Below, piece by piece: positions 30,964 to 40,554 of a stretch of DNA of 52,959 nucleotides (position 1 is its first letter; every line of letters begins with the position of its first letter). The DNA is from Lysobacterales bacterium (lineage in GTDB: Bacteria > Pseudomonadota > Gammaproteobacteria > Xanthomonadales > SZUA-36). The stretch lies in NCBI GenBank assembly GCA_013042835.1, contig JABDPJ010000278.1, forward strand, positions 1-52,959, in the 5' to 3' direction. The notes beneath the pieces are model-generated. The model worked only from the letters and a program-made list of their open reading frames with translations, ran no database searches and was not told the origin of the DNA. A program made the position numbers and the translations under genes.

Positions 30964-31389
30964 ATGAGCCAGGAACAATTGGATACAACAACTGACAATA
31001 CCGAAAATACTGCCGAGGCAAAAAAACTCCGTATTTTAGTCATTGATGACAGCGCCACCATCCGCCGTTCAGCAGAGACCATGCTCGCCAATGAGGGCTG
31101 CGAGGTCATCACCGCTGAAAATGGATTCGAGGCATTGTCAAAAATCACCCGCCACCATCCCAACCTGATATTTGTCGACATCATGATGCCGCGTCTGGAC
31201 GGATACCAGACCTGCGCCATTATCAAGAACAACTCTGAATTCCGCAGCACACCCGTGGTGATGCTGACCAGTAAAGACGGCCTGTTTGACATGGCCCGTG
31301 GCCGCGTCGTTGGCTCTGACCAGTACCTTACCAAACCGTTTACGCGGGAAGAGTTGCTCGGCGCAGTCAAGCAACACGCGACGGTTTGA
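30964..31389 (+). CDS. pilG: Twitching motility response regulator PilG
   Basis: LRILVIDDSATIRRSAETMLANEGCEVITAENGFEALSKI..IFVDIMMPRLDGYQTCAIIKNN..VVMLTSKDGLFDMARGRVVGSDQYLTKPF; true ATG at 30964. Confidence 0.93.
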   Translation: MSQEQLDTTTDNTENTAEAKKLRILVIDDSATIRRSAETMLANEGCEVITAENGFEALSKITRHHPNLIFVDIMMPRLDGYQTCAIIKNNSEFRSTPVVMLTSKDGLFDMARGRVVGSDQYLTKPFTREELLGAVKQHATV

Positions 31390-31444
31390 GAATAAAGACC
31401 GGTAAGCCCGGGACAATGAAAAAACCACCACGGGGTCAAGACCA

Positions 31445-31987
31445 ATGAGTAGCGTAAACGCTTCGTTCGAAAAACTGCATGATTACGAACAGCGCAGCCT
31501 CGCCTTCGAACCGGGGCGAATCGACGGTCAACACCAGAGCGGCGAATGGGCCGGCGTCATATTCCGTATCGGCAAAGCACACCTGGCATGCAGTATCGAA
31601 CAGGTGCATGAATTTTTGCCCATCCCGGCATATACGCCCGTGCCGGGCACCAAGCCCTGGATTCTCGGCCTGGCCAACGTGCGTGGTGACCTGCTGACCG
31701 TTGTTGACCTGGCCTGGTTCCTCAATGGTGAGAGGTCCGCGATCTCAATGAGAACGCGCCTGCTCGCGGCCAGTTTGCGCGGCCGGCCGGTTGGGCTCCT
31801 GGTAGATGAAGTTTTCGGCCAGCGCCGATTCGTCAGCGACGAGGGTAAGGAAGCCACGTTGCCAGGCGACTCCCCGTTAAAGGAGTTCATACACAAACAA
31901 TATCGCTCCGGCAAGGATGTCTGGCAGGAACTGGACCTGGACTCCCTATTCACAACCCCGGAGTTTCTGAATGGCGCAGCAGCCTGA
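31445..31987 (+). CDS. pilI: CheW-like adaptor PilI
   Basis: GVIFRIGKAHLACSIEQVHEFLPIPAYTPVPGTKPWILGLANVRGDLLTVVDL. Confidence 0.92.
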   Translation: MSSVNASFEKLHDYEQRSLAFEPGRIDGQHQSGEWAGVIFRIGKAHLACSIEQVHEFLPIPAYTPVPGTKPWILGLANVRGDLLTVVDLAWFLNGERSAISMRTRLLAASLRGRPVGLLVDEVFGQRRFVSDEGKEATLPGDSPLKEFIHKQYRSGKDVWQELDLDSLFTTPEFLNGAAA

Positions 31988-32004
31988 ACAGCGTGGGAAG
32001 CAGG

Positions 32005-34038
32005 ATGAATAGTAACCAATCAAAATTGAAATCCCAGCGATCATGGATCGTCTACCTGGCCTCCGCCGTGCTGGTTATTTTGCTGGTATTTGTCGCGGTC
32101 ACCTTCCTGTTTCTGGCGCGCAATTCGCAACATGAACAAGAATGGATGTCATTCGTCACGGATGTGCAGGTCAGTTCCCAGCAACTTGCCAAGTCCGCCG
32201 GTGAGGCGGCATACGGTAATCTTGATGCGTTCCTCGAATTGCGCAATTCACGCGAGAGAATAGCGCAAGCCATGACCGCACTGCGCTCCGGGTCTTCGGC
32301 GACCCAACTGCCCGCTACGCCGCAGGCGGTCGAAGCCGAGATGAAACAGCTCGACCTTACCTGGAAACGCATGAGTAAAAATGCGTCCAGCATCCTGGAG
32401 CGTGAACAATTAATTCTTCAATTGGCTTCGGCACGCAACATCATCCAGGAAAACATTCCGGGGATACAAAAGGATACCGACGCCAGCATTCGCGCCCTGA
32501 CCAAAAGCGGCGCACCAACAAACCAGATTGTCTTCGCCAGCCGGCAGCTGGTGCTGGCCGACCGCATATTGCGTCGTGTCGCTGAGGTGCTGCAGGGCGG
32601 CAGTAACGCCGTTAGTGCCGCTGAAAACCTCCGCAAAGACCGGGACCTTTTCGACCAGGTTCTCACCGCGCTTCTGAATGGCAATTCGCGCCTCGGGATC
32701 ACCCGGGTGCGCAATGCCCAGGCACTGCAGTCACTGGGGTGGATCAAAACACTGTTTGAGAAAATAAAGCCGCAAATCAATACCATCCTCGATTCATCCA
32801 GTGACATGTTCGAAGTCCGCGGCGCAGCCGATGAAATTTTTCTCGACAGCCGTGACGTGTTCAATGAAGCTGCCAGCCTGAAAGCCGCCATTGCCGGGTT
32901 ACCGGAAACACGGCCCTGGCCCTCGATAACGACCGGCGCCATCGGTGTAGCCGCAATGATCTTTGTAGTCTGGATCATGGTCTACTCATTCCTGTCAGCA
33001 GAGCGGCGGCGCGCCAAAATTGCCGCGCAAAACAACCAGAGGAACCAGGAGGCCATTCTTAACCTGCTGGACGAAATGAGCTCACTTGCAGATGGCGACC
33101 TGACGGTGCAGGCAAGTGTTACGGATGAAATTACCGGGGCAATTGCGGATGCCATCAATTATGCCATTGAGCAACTCAGGGAACTCGTCAAAGGCATCAA
33201 GTACACGGCCCAGGCAGTTGCCGGTTCGGCAATGGAAACCCGTAGCTCGACATCGCAGCTGGCCATCGCGGCATCTGAACAGGCGGAACAGGTCGAAACT
33301 GCAACAGAAACCGTGCAGGAAATGTCCCGCTCCTTCGACACCATGGCGAAGCGGTCCGGCAAATCCAGCGATGTAGCACAAAAATCGGTTGACATTGCGC
33401 ATGCCGGCGGAGAGAAGGTCCGCGAAACCATCAGCGGCATGGATACCATTCGTGAGCAGATCCAGGGCACTTCCAAACGCATCAAGCGCCTGGGTGAATC
33501 TTCCCAGGAAATCGGGGACATCGTTGAGCTGATCAACGGCTTCGCAGAGCAAACCAATGTGCTGGCGCTGAATGCGGCGATACAGGCTGCGTCCGCAGGC
33601 GGTGCCGGCAAGGGCTTTGCCGTGGTCGCCGATGAGGTCCAACAGTTGGCGGAGAGCGCCACCGGTGCCACCCGCAGAATAGAGAGCCTGGTTCAAACCA
33701 TTCAGGCCGACACCTACGAGGCCGTCGTATCTATGGAGTCGACCATTTCAGAGGTCGTCAGCGGCGCCCGGTTGGCGGAGGACGCAGGCACAGCCCTGGA
33801 ACAGATCGAAACGGTATCCAAGGATCTGTCCAGCCTGATCGCCGAAATTTCAGAGGAGGCGGACACTCAATCGGTGAATGCCACCAATATCTCAATGCTG
33901 ATGAAAGGCGTACAGACCACTTCCATCCAGGCCGCCGAAGGCAGCACACAAGCCGCCAGGGCAGTGGAAGAACTGGCGGAACTTGTCATGCAGCTGAGTG
34001 ATTCCGTGACCGATTTCAAATTGCCGGAAGATGACTGA
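32005..34038 (+). CDS. pilJ: Methyl-accepting chemotaxis protein PilJ
   Basis: Two TM segments, MCP signalling hairpin ELINGFAEQTNVLALNAAIQAASAGGAGKGFAVVADEVQQLAESA. Confidence 0.94.
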   Translation: MNSNQSKLKSQRSWIVYLASAVLVILLVFVAVTFLFLARNSQHEQEWMSFVTDVQVSSQQLAKSAGEAAYGNLDAFLELRNSRERIAQAMTALRSGSSATQLPATPQAVEAEMKQLDLTWKRMSKNASSILEREQLILQLASARNIIQENIPGIQKDTDASIRALTKSGAPTNQIVFASRQLVLADRILRRVAEVLQGGSNAVSAAENLRKDRDLFDQVLTALLNGNSRLGITRVRNAQALQSLGWIKTLFEKIKPQINTILDSSSDMFEVRGAADEIFLDSRDVFNEAASLKAAIAGLPETRPWPSITTGAIGVAAMIFVVWIMVYSFLSAERRRAKIAAQNNQRNQEAILNLLDEMSSLADGDLTVQASVTDEITGAIADAINYAIEQLRELVKGIKYTAQAVAGSAMETRSSTSQLAIAASEQAEQVETATETVQEMSRSFDTMAKRSGKSSDVAQKSVDIAHAGGEKVRETISGMDTIREQIQGTSKRIKRLGESSQEIGDIVELINGFAEQTNVLALNAAIQAASAGGAGKGFAVVADEVQQLAESATGATRRIESLVQTIQADTYEAVVSMESTISEVVSGARLAEDAGTALEQIETVSKDLSSLIAEISEEADTQSVNATNISMLMKGVQTTSIQAAEGSTQAARAVEELAELVMQLSDSVTDFKLPEDD

Positions 34039-34097
34039 ATGGCCAGGAACGTAAAAAGCCCGGCTCTGCATCCCACCCAAACTGGTGTGGGGGCCAA

Positions 34098-37000
34098 GTG
34101 ATGTTGCTGGAGGGCTCAAACGCAAGCACGGTATTGATCTGGGTGCGTCCCGACCTGGACAAGCACCTCAATCAGATTCGCACCCAGATTGAGCATATTG
34201 CCAACAGCCCCTACATCGGTGACAGCGTTGAAACCACCGCCGAACACCTGATACAACTGAAATTCACGTTCGAGGCGCTGGTATTGCAGGGTGCCACCCT
34301 GGTGGTCGAAGAAATGATCACGCTCTGCAATGAGCTCAGCCGCCAAAACGTCCGTGACCTGCAACAGGCATATGGTGCAATGATGGATGCGATCGTGGTC
34401 GTGCCATCTTACCTGGACCGATTGCAGGCCGGACATCATGACCTGCCAATTTTGCTGTTGCCGGTGATCAATGAACTGCGTGCCGCCTACAACGCCAATA
34501 TTGTTTCAGAGGCTACACTGTTTGCACCCGACCTGGAGGTTCCCATACCGGAACTTGAGCAAGCGGCGGGCGAACACGAACCGGCTTTTGATGAGTCATT
34601 TGAGACCTTCACTGTGCGCATGCGGCGCCAGTGGGAAACCGCGTTACTGAGCTGGTTGCAGGACCAGGAAAAACTTGAGTTATTGTCACCGCTTCACTCG
34701 GTTTGTGAAACCTTGTACCGCCGCGTTGAGCGAAAGGACCTGCGGCGCATGTGGTGGATCGCCGCAGAAGTCATCGGCGGATTACTCGATGGCGTCACCG
34801 ATAACGACATGCACCTGCGCCGCCTGTTTGCACGACTGAACCTGATCATCAAGACGCTGTCCGAGGGCGGTGAAGATGCCGCTGAGGTTGATTCGGTCAA
34901 CTCGATAGCCCAGGCCCTGCTTTTTCACATCGCCCAGGCCAAGCCGGGCAATGCCGGCGTGGATAGCCTCCGCGAACGTTTTCAACTGCAGGAACTGGTT
35001 CCCGACCGCGACGTGCTGATACGGGCACGCGGCGCAGTTACCGGCCGCAATCGTGAACTATATACATCCCTTGGTGCCGCGGTGCGCGACGAACTGGCCC
35101 TGGTCAAGGATGCGCTTGACCTCGAACTCAGGACCGGCGAAATAGAACACGAGCGCAGGCAACAAAGCCATGATGCCTTACTCAGGCTCAGGGACACCCT
35201 GAAGATGATGGGCCTGGGTGACTCGGCCATGTCGATCGAAAAGTTGATGCCGACATTTAGCGCCAGCGAAGACCCTGAGCAAGATCCGGACCAGCGCTCG
35301 CGCGAGTCGCTCCTGATGGAACTGGCCGGCGAACTGATCCAGGTGGAATCGGTGCTGGAGGAGCAGATCATGACGCTCGGCGAACCTCTGCTGGAAGACG
35401 AGGAAGCGGGCTATATCGACCTGCCACAACATGAACAAAGGCGCATCAGAACCCACCTGCTGGACGAAACCGTCACCAGTCTCCACCTGGTACAAGACGC
35501 CGTCAGGCGTCATTTCGATGGAGACCGGCAAGCCGATTACACCACGCCAATGGAACACATTGCCGGGGCAATGGAGTTGGCCGGTGAACCTGAAACTGCC
35601 TCAATGGCGACCAAACTGCGCAATGCCCTGGGCAATCTCCTGCGCGTGACGAGGTCGGAAGCAGCCATTGATGCGAAGAAGCTTGAACTGGTCACCGACG
35701 CAGTGGCGGCCTTTGAGCTATACCTGGCCGGGTGTCGCGACCAGCAAAGTAACCGCGGCCGTTTCTTCGAGATCCTGAAAGACCGCCTGGAGCATCTGCC
35801 GGTCGGCGAGATGGAGGTGGTCGCGAGCGTGACGAGCCCACCGGAGGCAGCGGCCGGCGAGGCCCGGGAGGCCGTGACTGCAGACACCGGCGAGCCGCCC
35901 GCGGTTGACCCGGAACTGCTCGAGGTGTTCCTTGAAGAGTTCGATTCCGTCGCCGCCACGCTGGCTGAACAGATACCGCAGTGGACGCAGAAACAGTCGG
36001 ATGTGTCACTGGTAACCATCATACGCCGTGGTTTTCATACCCTTAAGGGCAGCGGCCGCATGGTGGGCGCAAACGAGATTGGGGATTTCGCCTGGCACGT
36101 CGAAGAAATGCTCAATACCCTGCTCGAAGGTAATGTCAAGGAAGCGGATGATGCCGTCCAGGTCGTGCAACTGTCGCAGGCCGTGCTGCCGGCCTTCAAA
36201 AGCCGTCTTCAGAACCAGTCCTCCTGGCTGGAATCTGCGACAATTGAAACCATCGCCCGACAGGCCAATTCGGTCACCGCGGGCGAGCAGCCCGACTGGA
36301 CCAGCCTGGACGGAATGTTACCGGCATCCGTGGCCGCCCTGCTGCCGGTTGAGCTCAGCGTAATAACCGATACCGACAGTGAACCTTTAGCTGCCATTGA
36401 AGCACCTGCAGAGCCCACGCTGAACGAGTTGGTGTGCAGGGAGCTGACCGAAAACCTGGCCGTTCTGAAAGGCCTGGTGGAGCGTATTTCAAGAGATCGC
36501 AGCACCACTGCCAGCGAAGCTGAACGCATTGCTATTCATACCGTTGCCGGAACTACTGCGCTCGATCCCGTGGGTCGTGAACCGGGCGTTGCAAAAGCGC
36601 TCGAAAGCTTCCTCGTGGCACAGCACGAGAGTGCGAAACCCTTTAGTGACAATGCCATTTGGACCGTGGCCTGCGGTATGTCGTTGCTGGAAACCTGCCT
36701 GGCCATACATGAGGGTGATGCGGAAGCGGAATTGACCGGTGATGAGGAGCAGCAGATCGAGCAACTGCTGGCGTTGGCGGTCGAATATGAGATTCCGGAA
36801 GAAATGCGCGAGGCGTCTGCCGAAATTGGCGTTGAAGAGCCGGTGGAGGAAGCCGAGGCTGAAGAGGAAGCTGCGCCCGTAGAGGAAGAAGCAGCGGCGG
36901 AAACCACGGCAGAGAGCGAAGATGCCGTCGATGCATCGGCGCTAGAGGAAGAGGCGCTGGAAGAATCCGAGCCCGAAGCTATCGATCCCGAGATACTCAA

Positions 37001-39329
37001 TATCTTTCTTGAGGAAGCCTCGGACATCCTCGAGCGGTGCGATTCGCTACTCAACGACTGGCGCGACGACCTTTCAGAGCTGCGCATCGTCCAGAACCTG
37101 CAGCGCGAAATCCATACGTTCAAAGGCGGCGCGCGCATGGCGGGAGTCACGGCTCTGGGGCAGCTCAGTCACTCGATGGAAACCTTGCTGGAGCGCATAG
37201 CAGGCCAGTTGTTACCGCCATCAGTATCGGCCATTGAAGTGCTGGAACAAGGTTGTGACCGGCTCAACAATTGGACTGAGCAGGCGACGGAAGGCATTAT
37301 CCCGCAAGCCGGCGATGTGCTGAAACTGTTTGGACAGCAAGTCGACGCATTATACGCCGTACCTCTTCAGGCCCCCGTAGCGCCACAGAAACCTGCGCCA
37401 ATAGACGTAGCACCGGAAGAGTTGCAGGAAATTCCCGATGTTTCAGTTCCGGCTCCGGAACCCGGGGTCAGCAAGGAACCAAGCGAGGATGCGGCTGCTT
37501 CGCAACATATCCGCGTCAACGCCGACCTGCTGGATTCACTGGTCAATTCCGCCGGTCAAATCAGTATCTTCCGCTCACGCCTTGAGCAGCAGGTCAGTGA
37601 TATTCGTGAAAACCTGAAAGAGTTTGATGTGACCGTAGCCCGGATCAAGGAACAGTTCCGCAAGCTCGAAATGGAGACGGAAACCCAGATTCGCTCTACC
37701 TACCAGACAGAGGCGCCGGATGGGTCCGGTGAGTTTGACCCACTGGAACTGGATCGCTTTTCTTCCATACAACAACTGTCCCGCAGCCTGAGCGAGTCGG
37801 TATCCGACCTGCTGAACCTGCAGGAACTGCTGGACAAATCTGCGCGCCAGTCCGAGGCGCTGCTGGTACAGCAATCCAGGGTCAGTACCGAATTACAGGA
37901 AGGCTTGATGCAAACCCGCATGGTCCATTTCGGCACCATCGCACCACGCCTGCGCCGGATCATCCGTAAAGCTGCCGGCGAAACGCGCAAGAATGCCAGG
38001 CTGCAGCTACGCATGACCGGCGGTGGTGACCAGCTGGACCGCAACGTTTTGGAAAGGATGACGGCGCCGCTCGAACACCTGCTCAGAAACTCCATCGTCC
38101 ACGGCATCGAGAAACCTGCAACACGCCGAAAACTCAAAAAAACCGAGGAAGGTCAACTCACTATCACGGTGGCGGCCGAAGCCACCGAGTTCGTGGTGCG
38201 TGTCGAGGATGATGGCGCAGGCATGGACCTCAATGCCATTCGCAAACGCGCCATCGATATGGGGCTGATCGACAGTAAGGCCGAACCTACAGAGCAGCAA
38301 CTTTTACAATTCATCCTCAACAGCGGCTTTACCACGTCCAAGAAAGTAACCGCCCTCGCCGGCCGCGGCGTTGGCATGGATGTGGTCAACAGCGAGATTA
38401 AGCAAATTGGCGGTTCTGTGGAGATCGCTTCCGAGACCGGCAAAGGCTCTTGCTTCACGATACGGATTCCGTTCACGCTGGCAGTCATGCAGGCTATCGG
38501 TGTGAAAGCCGGTGAGCACCGCTACCTGATTCCTGTCGCGAGCGTTGCCGGCGTGGCGCGTATGCTGCCTAACGATTACACCGGCCTGCTTGAACAGGAG
38601 CAACCGGCATATGTATTTGCCGGTGAGTCGTACCCGATACTTGATCTGGAATCATTGCTGGGCGAGCCTGCAACGCCGTTGGGTGACGACACCATTTCGA
38701 TACTGATGATCAAGTCCGGGGGTCAGCGTGCCGCCTTCCGCGTGCCGGAACTACTCGGGCACAGGGAAATTGTCATCAAGCCGGTCGGACCCCAGATCAG
38801 CAGCGTACCGGGCATCCTGGGTGGATCAATCACGGGTGACGGCAAGGTCGTTATCATCATCGATGTCGGCCCATTGGTCAGGCAGGCCCTGCTAACCGGC
38901 ACCCGTCCTGCGCCGCTGCTTGAAAACATTGATATCCGTCCGCAGAAGACCCTGGCCCTGGTTGCGGACGACTCGATTACCATGCGAAAAGTCACAACCC
39001 GCGTGCTTGAAAGCCATGACTTTGAAGTGATCACCGCCAGGGATGGAGTCGAAGCAACGGAACTGATGCAGGAGCGCGTTCCCGACTTGTTGCTGCTGGA
39101 TATTGAAATGCCACGGATGGACGGATACCAGGTCGCTGAGCACGTACGCGCCGACGCCCGCCTGCGTGGAGTTCCGATTGTCATGATCACTTCGCGCGCC
39201 GGCAAGAAACACCGTGACCGCGGCAAGAAGGCAGGCGCCAACGCCTATCTGTCCAAGCCATATAAAGAGTCGGAGCTGATCACGGAGGTCTACAAACTGT
39301 TGGACAAAGAGATGAAACCTTATGGCTGA
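34098..39329 (+). CDS. chpA: Hybrid chemotaxis kinase ChpA/PilL (Hpt domains, HATPase, CheW, C-terminal receiver)
   Basis: 1743 aa; Hpt motifs FHTLKGSGRM (His at 36036), IHTFKGGARM (His 37113), divergent IHTVAGTTAL (His 36537); HLLRNSIVHGIEKP N-box; LVADDSITMRKVTTRVLESHDFEVITARDG..LLLLDIEMPRMDGYQ receiver. Confidence 0.95.
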   Translation: MMLLEGSNASTVLIWVRPDLDKHLNQIRTQIEHIANSPYIGDSVETTAEHLIQLKFTFEALVLQGATLVVEEMITLCNELSRQNVRDLQQAYGAMMDAIVVVPSYLDRLQAGHHDLPILLLPVINELRAAYNANIVSEATLFAPDLEVPIPELEQAAGEHEPAFDESFETFTVRMRRQWETALLSWLQDQEKLELLSPLHSVCETLYRRVERKDLRRMWWIAAEVIGGLLDGVTDNDMHLRRLFARLNLIIKTLSEGGEDAAEVDSVNSIAQALLFHIAQAKPGNAGVDSLRERFQLQELVPDRDVLIRARGAVTGRNRELYTSLGAAVRDELALVKDALDLELRTGEIEHERRQQSHDALLRLRDTLKMMGLGDSAMSIEKLMPTFSASEDPEQDPDQRSRESLLMELAGELIQVESVLEEQIMTLGEPLLEDEEAGYIDLPQHEQRRIRTHLLDETVTSLHLVQDAVRRHFDGDRQADYTTPMEHIAGAMELAGEPETASMATKLRNALGNLLRVTRSEAAIDAKKLELVTDAVAAFELYLAGCRDQQSNRGRFFEILKDRLEHLPVGEMEVVASVTSPPEAAAGEAREAVTADTGEPPAVDPELLEVFLEEFDSVAATLAEQIPQWTQKQSDVSLVTIIRRGFHTLKGSGRMVGANEIGDFAWHVEEMLNTLLEGNVKEADDAVQVVQLSQAVLPAFKSRLQNQSSWLESATIETIARQANSVTAGEQPDWTSLDGMLPASVAALLPVELSVITDTDSEPLAAIEAPAEPTLNELVCRELTENLAVLKGLVERISRDRSTTASEAERIAIHTVAGTTALDPVGREPGVAKALESFLVAQHESAKPFSDNAIWTVACGMSLLETCLAIHEGDAEAELTGDEEQQIEQLLALAVEYEIPEEMREASAEIGVEEPVEEAEAEEEAAPVEEEAAAETTAESEDAVDASALEEEALEESEPEAIDPEILNIFLEEASDILERCDSLLNDWRDDLSELRIVQNLQREIHTFKGGARMAGVTALGQLSHSMETLLERIAGQLLPPSVSAIEVLEQGCDRLNNWTEQATEGIIPQAGDVLKLFGQQVDALYAVPLQAPVAPQKPAPIDVAPEELQEIPDVSVPAPEPGVSKEPSEDAAASQHIRVNADLLDSLVNSAGQISIFRSRLEQQVSDIRENLKEFDVTVARIKEQFRKLEMETETQIRSTYQTEAPDGSGEFDPLELDRFSSIQQLSRSLSESVSDLLNLQELLDKSARQSEALLVQQSRVSTELQEGLMQTRMVHFGTIAPRLRRIIRKAAGETRKNARLQLRMTGGGDQLDRNVLERMTAPLEHLLRNSIVHGIEKPATRRKLKKTEEGQLTITVAAEATEFVVRVEDDGAGMDLNAIRKRAIDMGLIDSKAEPTEQQLLQFILNSGFTTSKKVTALAGRGVGMDVVNSEIKQIGGSVEIASETGKGSCFTIRIPFTLAVMQAIGVKAGEHRYLIPVASVAGVARMLPNDYTGLLEQEQPAYVFAGESYPILDLESLLGEPATPLGDDTISILMIKSGGQRAAFRVPELLGHREIVIKPVGPQISSVPGILGGSITGDGKVVIIIDVGPLVRQALLTGTRPAPLLENIDIRPQKTLALVADDSITMRKVTTRVLESHDFEVITARDGVEATELMQERVPDLLLLDIEMPRMDGYQVAEHVRADARLRGVPIVMITSRAGKKHRDRGKKAGANAYLSKPYKESELITEVYKLLDKEMKPYG

Positions 39330-39783
39330 AAAGGAAATTCGCACCATCGTTGCACCATTGCAGGAAGGTTATATTCTGTTGCCCAACGGTGCTGTCGCTG
39401 AATTGCTTGGGTATGCGTTGCCAGAGCCGCTCAAGAAAGCTCCGACATGGGTACTGGGCGAGACAGCCTGGAACGGTTGGCAGGTACCCATCATCAACTA
39501 CGACCAGCTGATCAATGAGCGCAGCAGCAGTAAAACCACGTCAAAATCGCGAATCCTGATCATCAAAACACTCGGCGAATCGACGCAGGTCAATTACATC
39601 GGTATTGTTATTCAGGGTTTGCCGAGGCTCAAGAAGATCAGCGCAGATTCCTTGCAGGAAATCCAGATGGAAGAACTGCCAAGAACCATATTCAGCGCCG
39701 TCCGTATTGATGACTTACAAGCTTACATACCTGAACTCGGCAGCCTTACGCGGACCGTTGAACAGGCCGCTTACGACAACTGA
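39322..39783 (+). CDS. Second CheW-like protein of the Chp cluster (ChpC-like)
   Basis: 153 aa; YILLPNGAVAELLGYALPEPLKKAPTWVLGETAWNGWQVPIINYDQLI; overlaps the chpA stop by 8 bp. Confidence 0.83.
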   Translation: MAEKEIRTIVAPLQEGYILLPNGAVAELLGYALPEPLKKAPTWVLGETAWNGWQVPIINYDQLINERSSSKTTSKSRILIIKTLGESTQVNYIGIVIQGLPRLKKISADSLQEIQMEELPRTIFSAVRIDDLQAYIPELGSLTRTVEQAAYDN

Positions 39784-39822
39784 CCTGCTTGCATTCACGC
39801 ACTGTCACCGTGTAAGAGCGCG

Positions 39823-40554
39823 CTAGAAATCCCCTGCGATCGCCTGCAAAACCGCGATGGCAGCTGGCCCTGCCGTCTCTGTGCGCAAGATCCTCGGTCC
39901 CAGGGACACTGATGTTACGCCGCCGGCTTTGAGTGCCTTCGCTTCTTCCTGACCAATGCCGCCCTCGGGGCCGACCAGGATGGACACCGCGCTGGCCGTG
40001 ATGGGAAATGAAGACATCTGAACCTCTGCCGATGGCTCCAGCATCAACCTGGGAGACTCGTCCGTCTCCGCAAGCCAATCAAGCAGGGGTAAGGGCGCTT
40101 TTACTGCCGGAACCACGGCCCTGCCGCTCTGTTCACAGGCAGAAACTACGATACCTTGCCAATGAGACAACCGCTTCGCCCGTCTTTTTTCATCCAGGCG
40201 AACCTCGACACGCCGGCTGATAACCGGCTGGATGCAAGAAACACCCAGTTCCGTGGCTTTCTGCAGGGAATAATCCATGCGTTCACCGCGGGATATAGCC
40301 TGCACCAGGGTGATTTTCAAAGCAGACTCATTTTGCGCTGAACGGCCGTCGGACAGCTTTACGGAAACCCGCTGGCGGTGCATTTCAGTTACCTGCCCGG
40401 CATAGTCTTTTCCATCTCCATTGAACAGAACCAAGGGGTCACCTGCCGACAACCTCAACACACGAGCCAGGTAGTGAACGACAGAGCCCGTCAACTCGAC
40501 ATTGCCGGTTGGTGACAAAGGTTGCGGCGTGTATATCCTCGAGCGGCGCATCAA
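39823..40554 (-). CDS. rsmE: 16S rRNA (uracil1498-N3)-methyltransferase
   Basis: SILVGPEGGIGQEEAKALKAGGVTSVSLGPRILRTETAGPAAIAVLQ. Confidence 0.96.
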   Translation of the reverse strand: MMRRSRIYTPQPLSPTGNVELTGSVVHYLARVLRLSAGDPLVLFNGDGKDYAGQVTEMHRQRVSVKLSDGRSAQNESALKITLVQAISRGERMDYSLQKATELGVSCIQPVISRRVEVRLDEKRRAKRLSHWQGIVVSACEQSGRAVVPAVKAPLPLLDWLAETDESPRLMLEPSAEVQMSSFPITASAVSILVGPEGGIGQEEAKALKAGGVTSVSLGPRILRTETAGPAAIAVLQAIAGDF

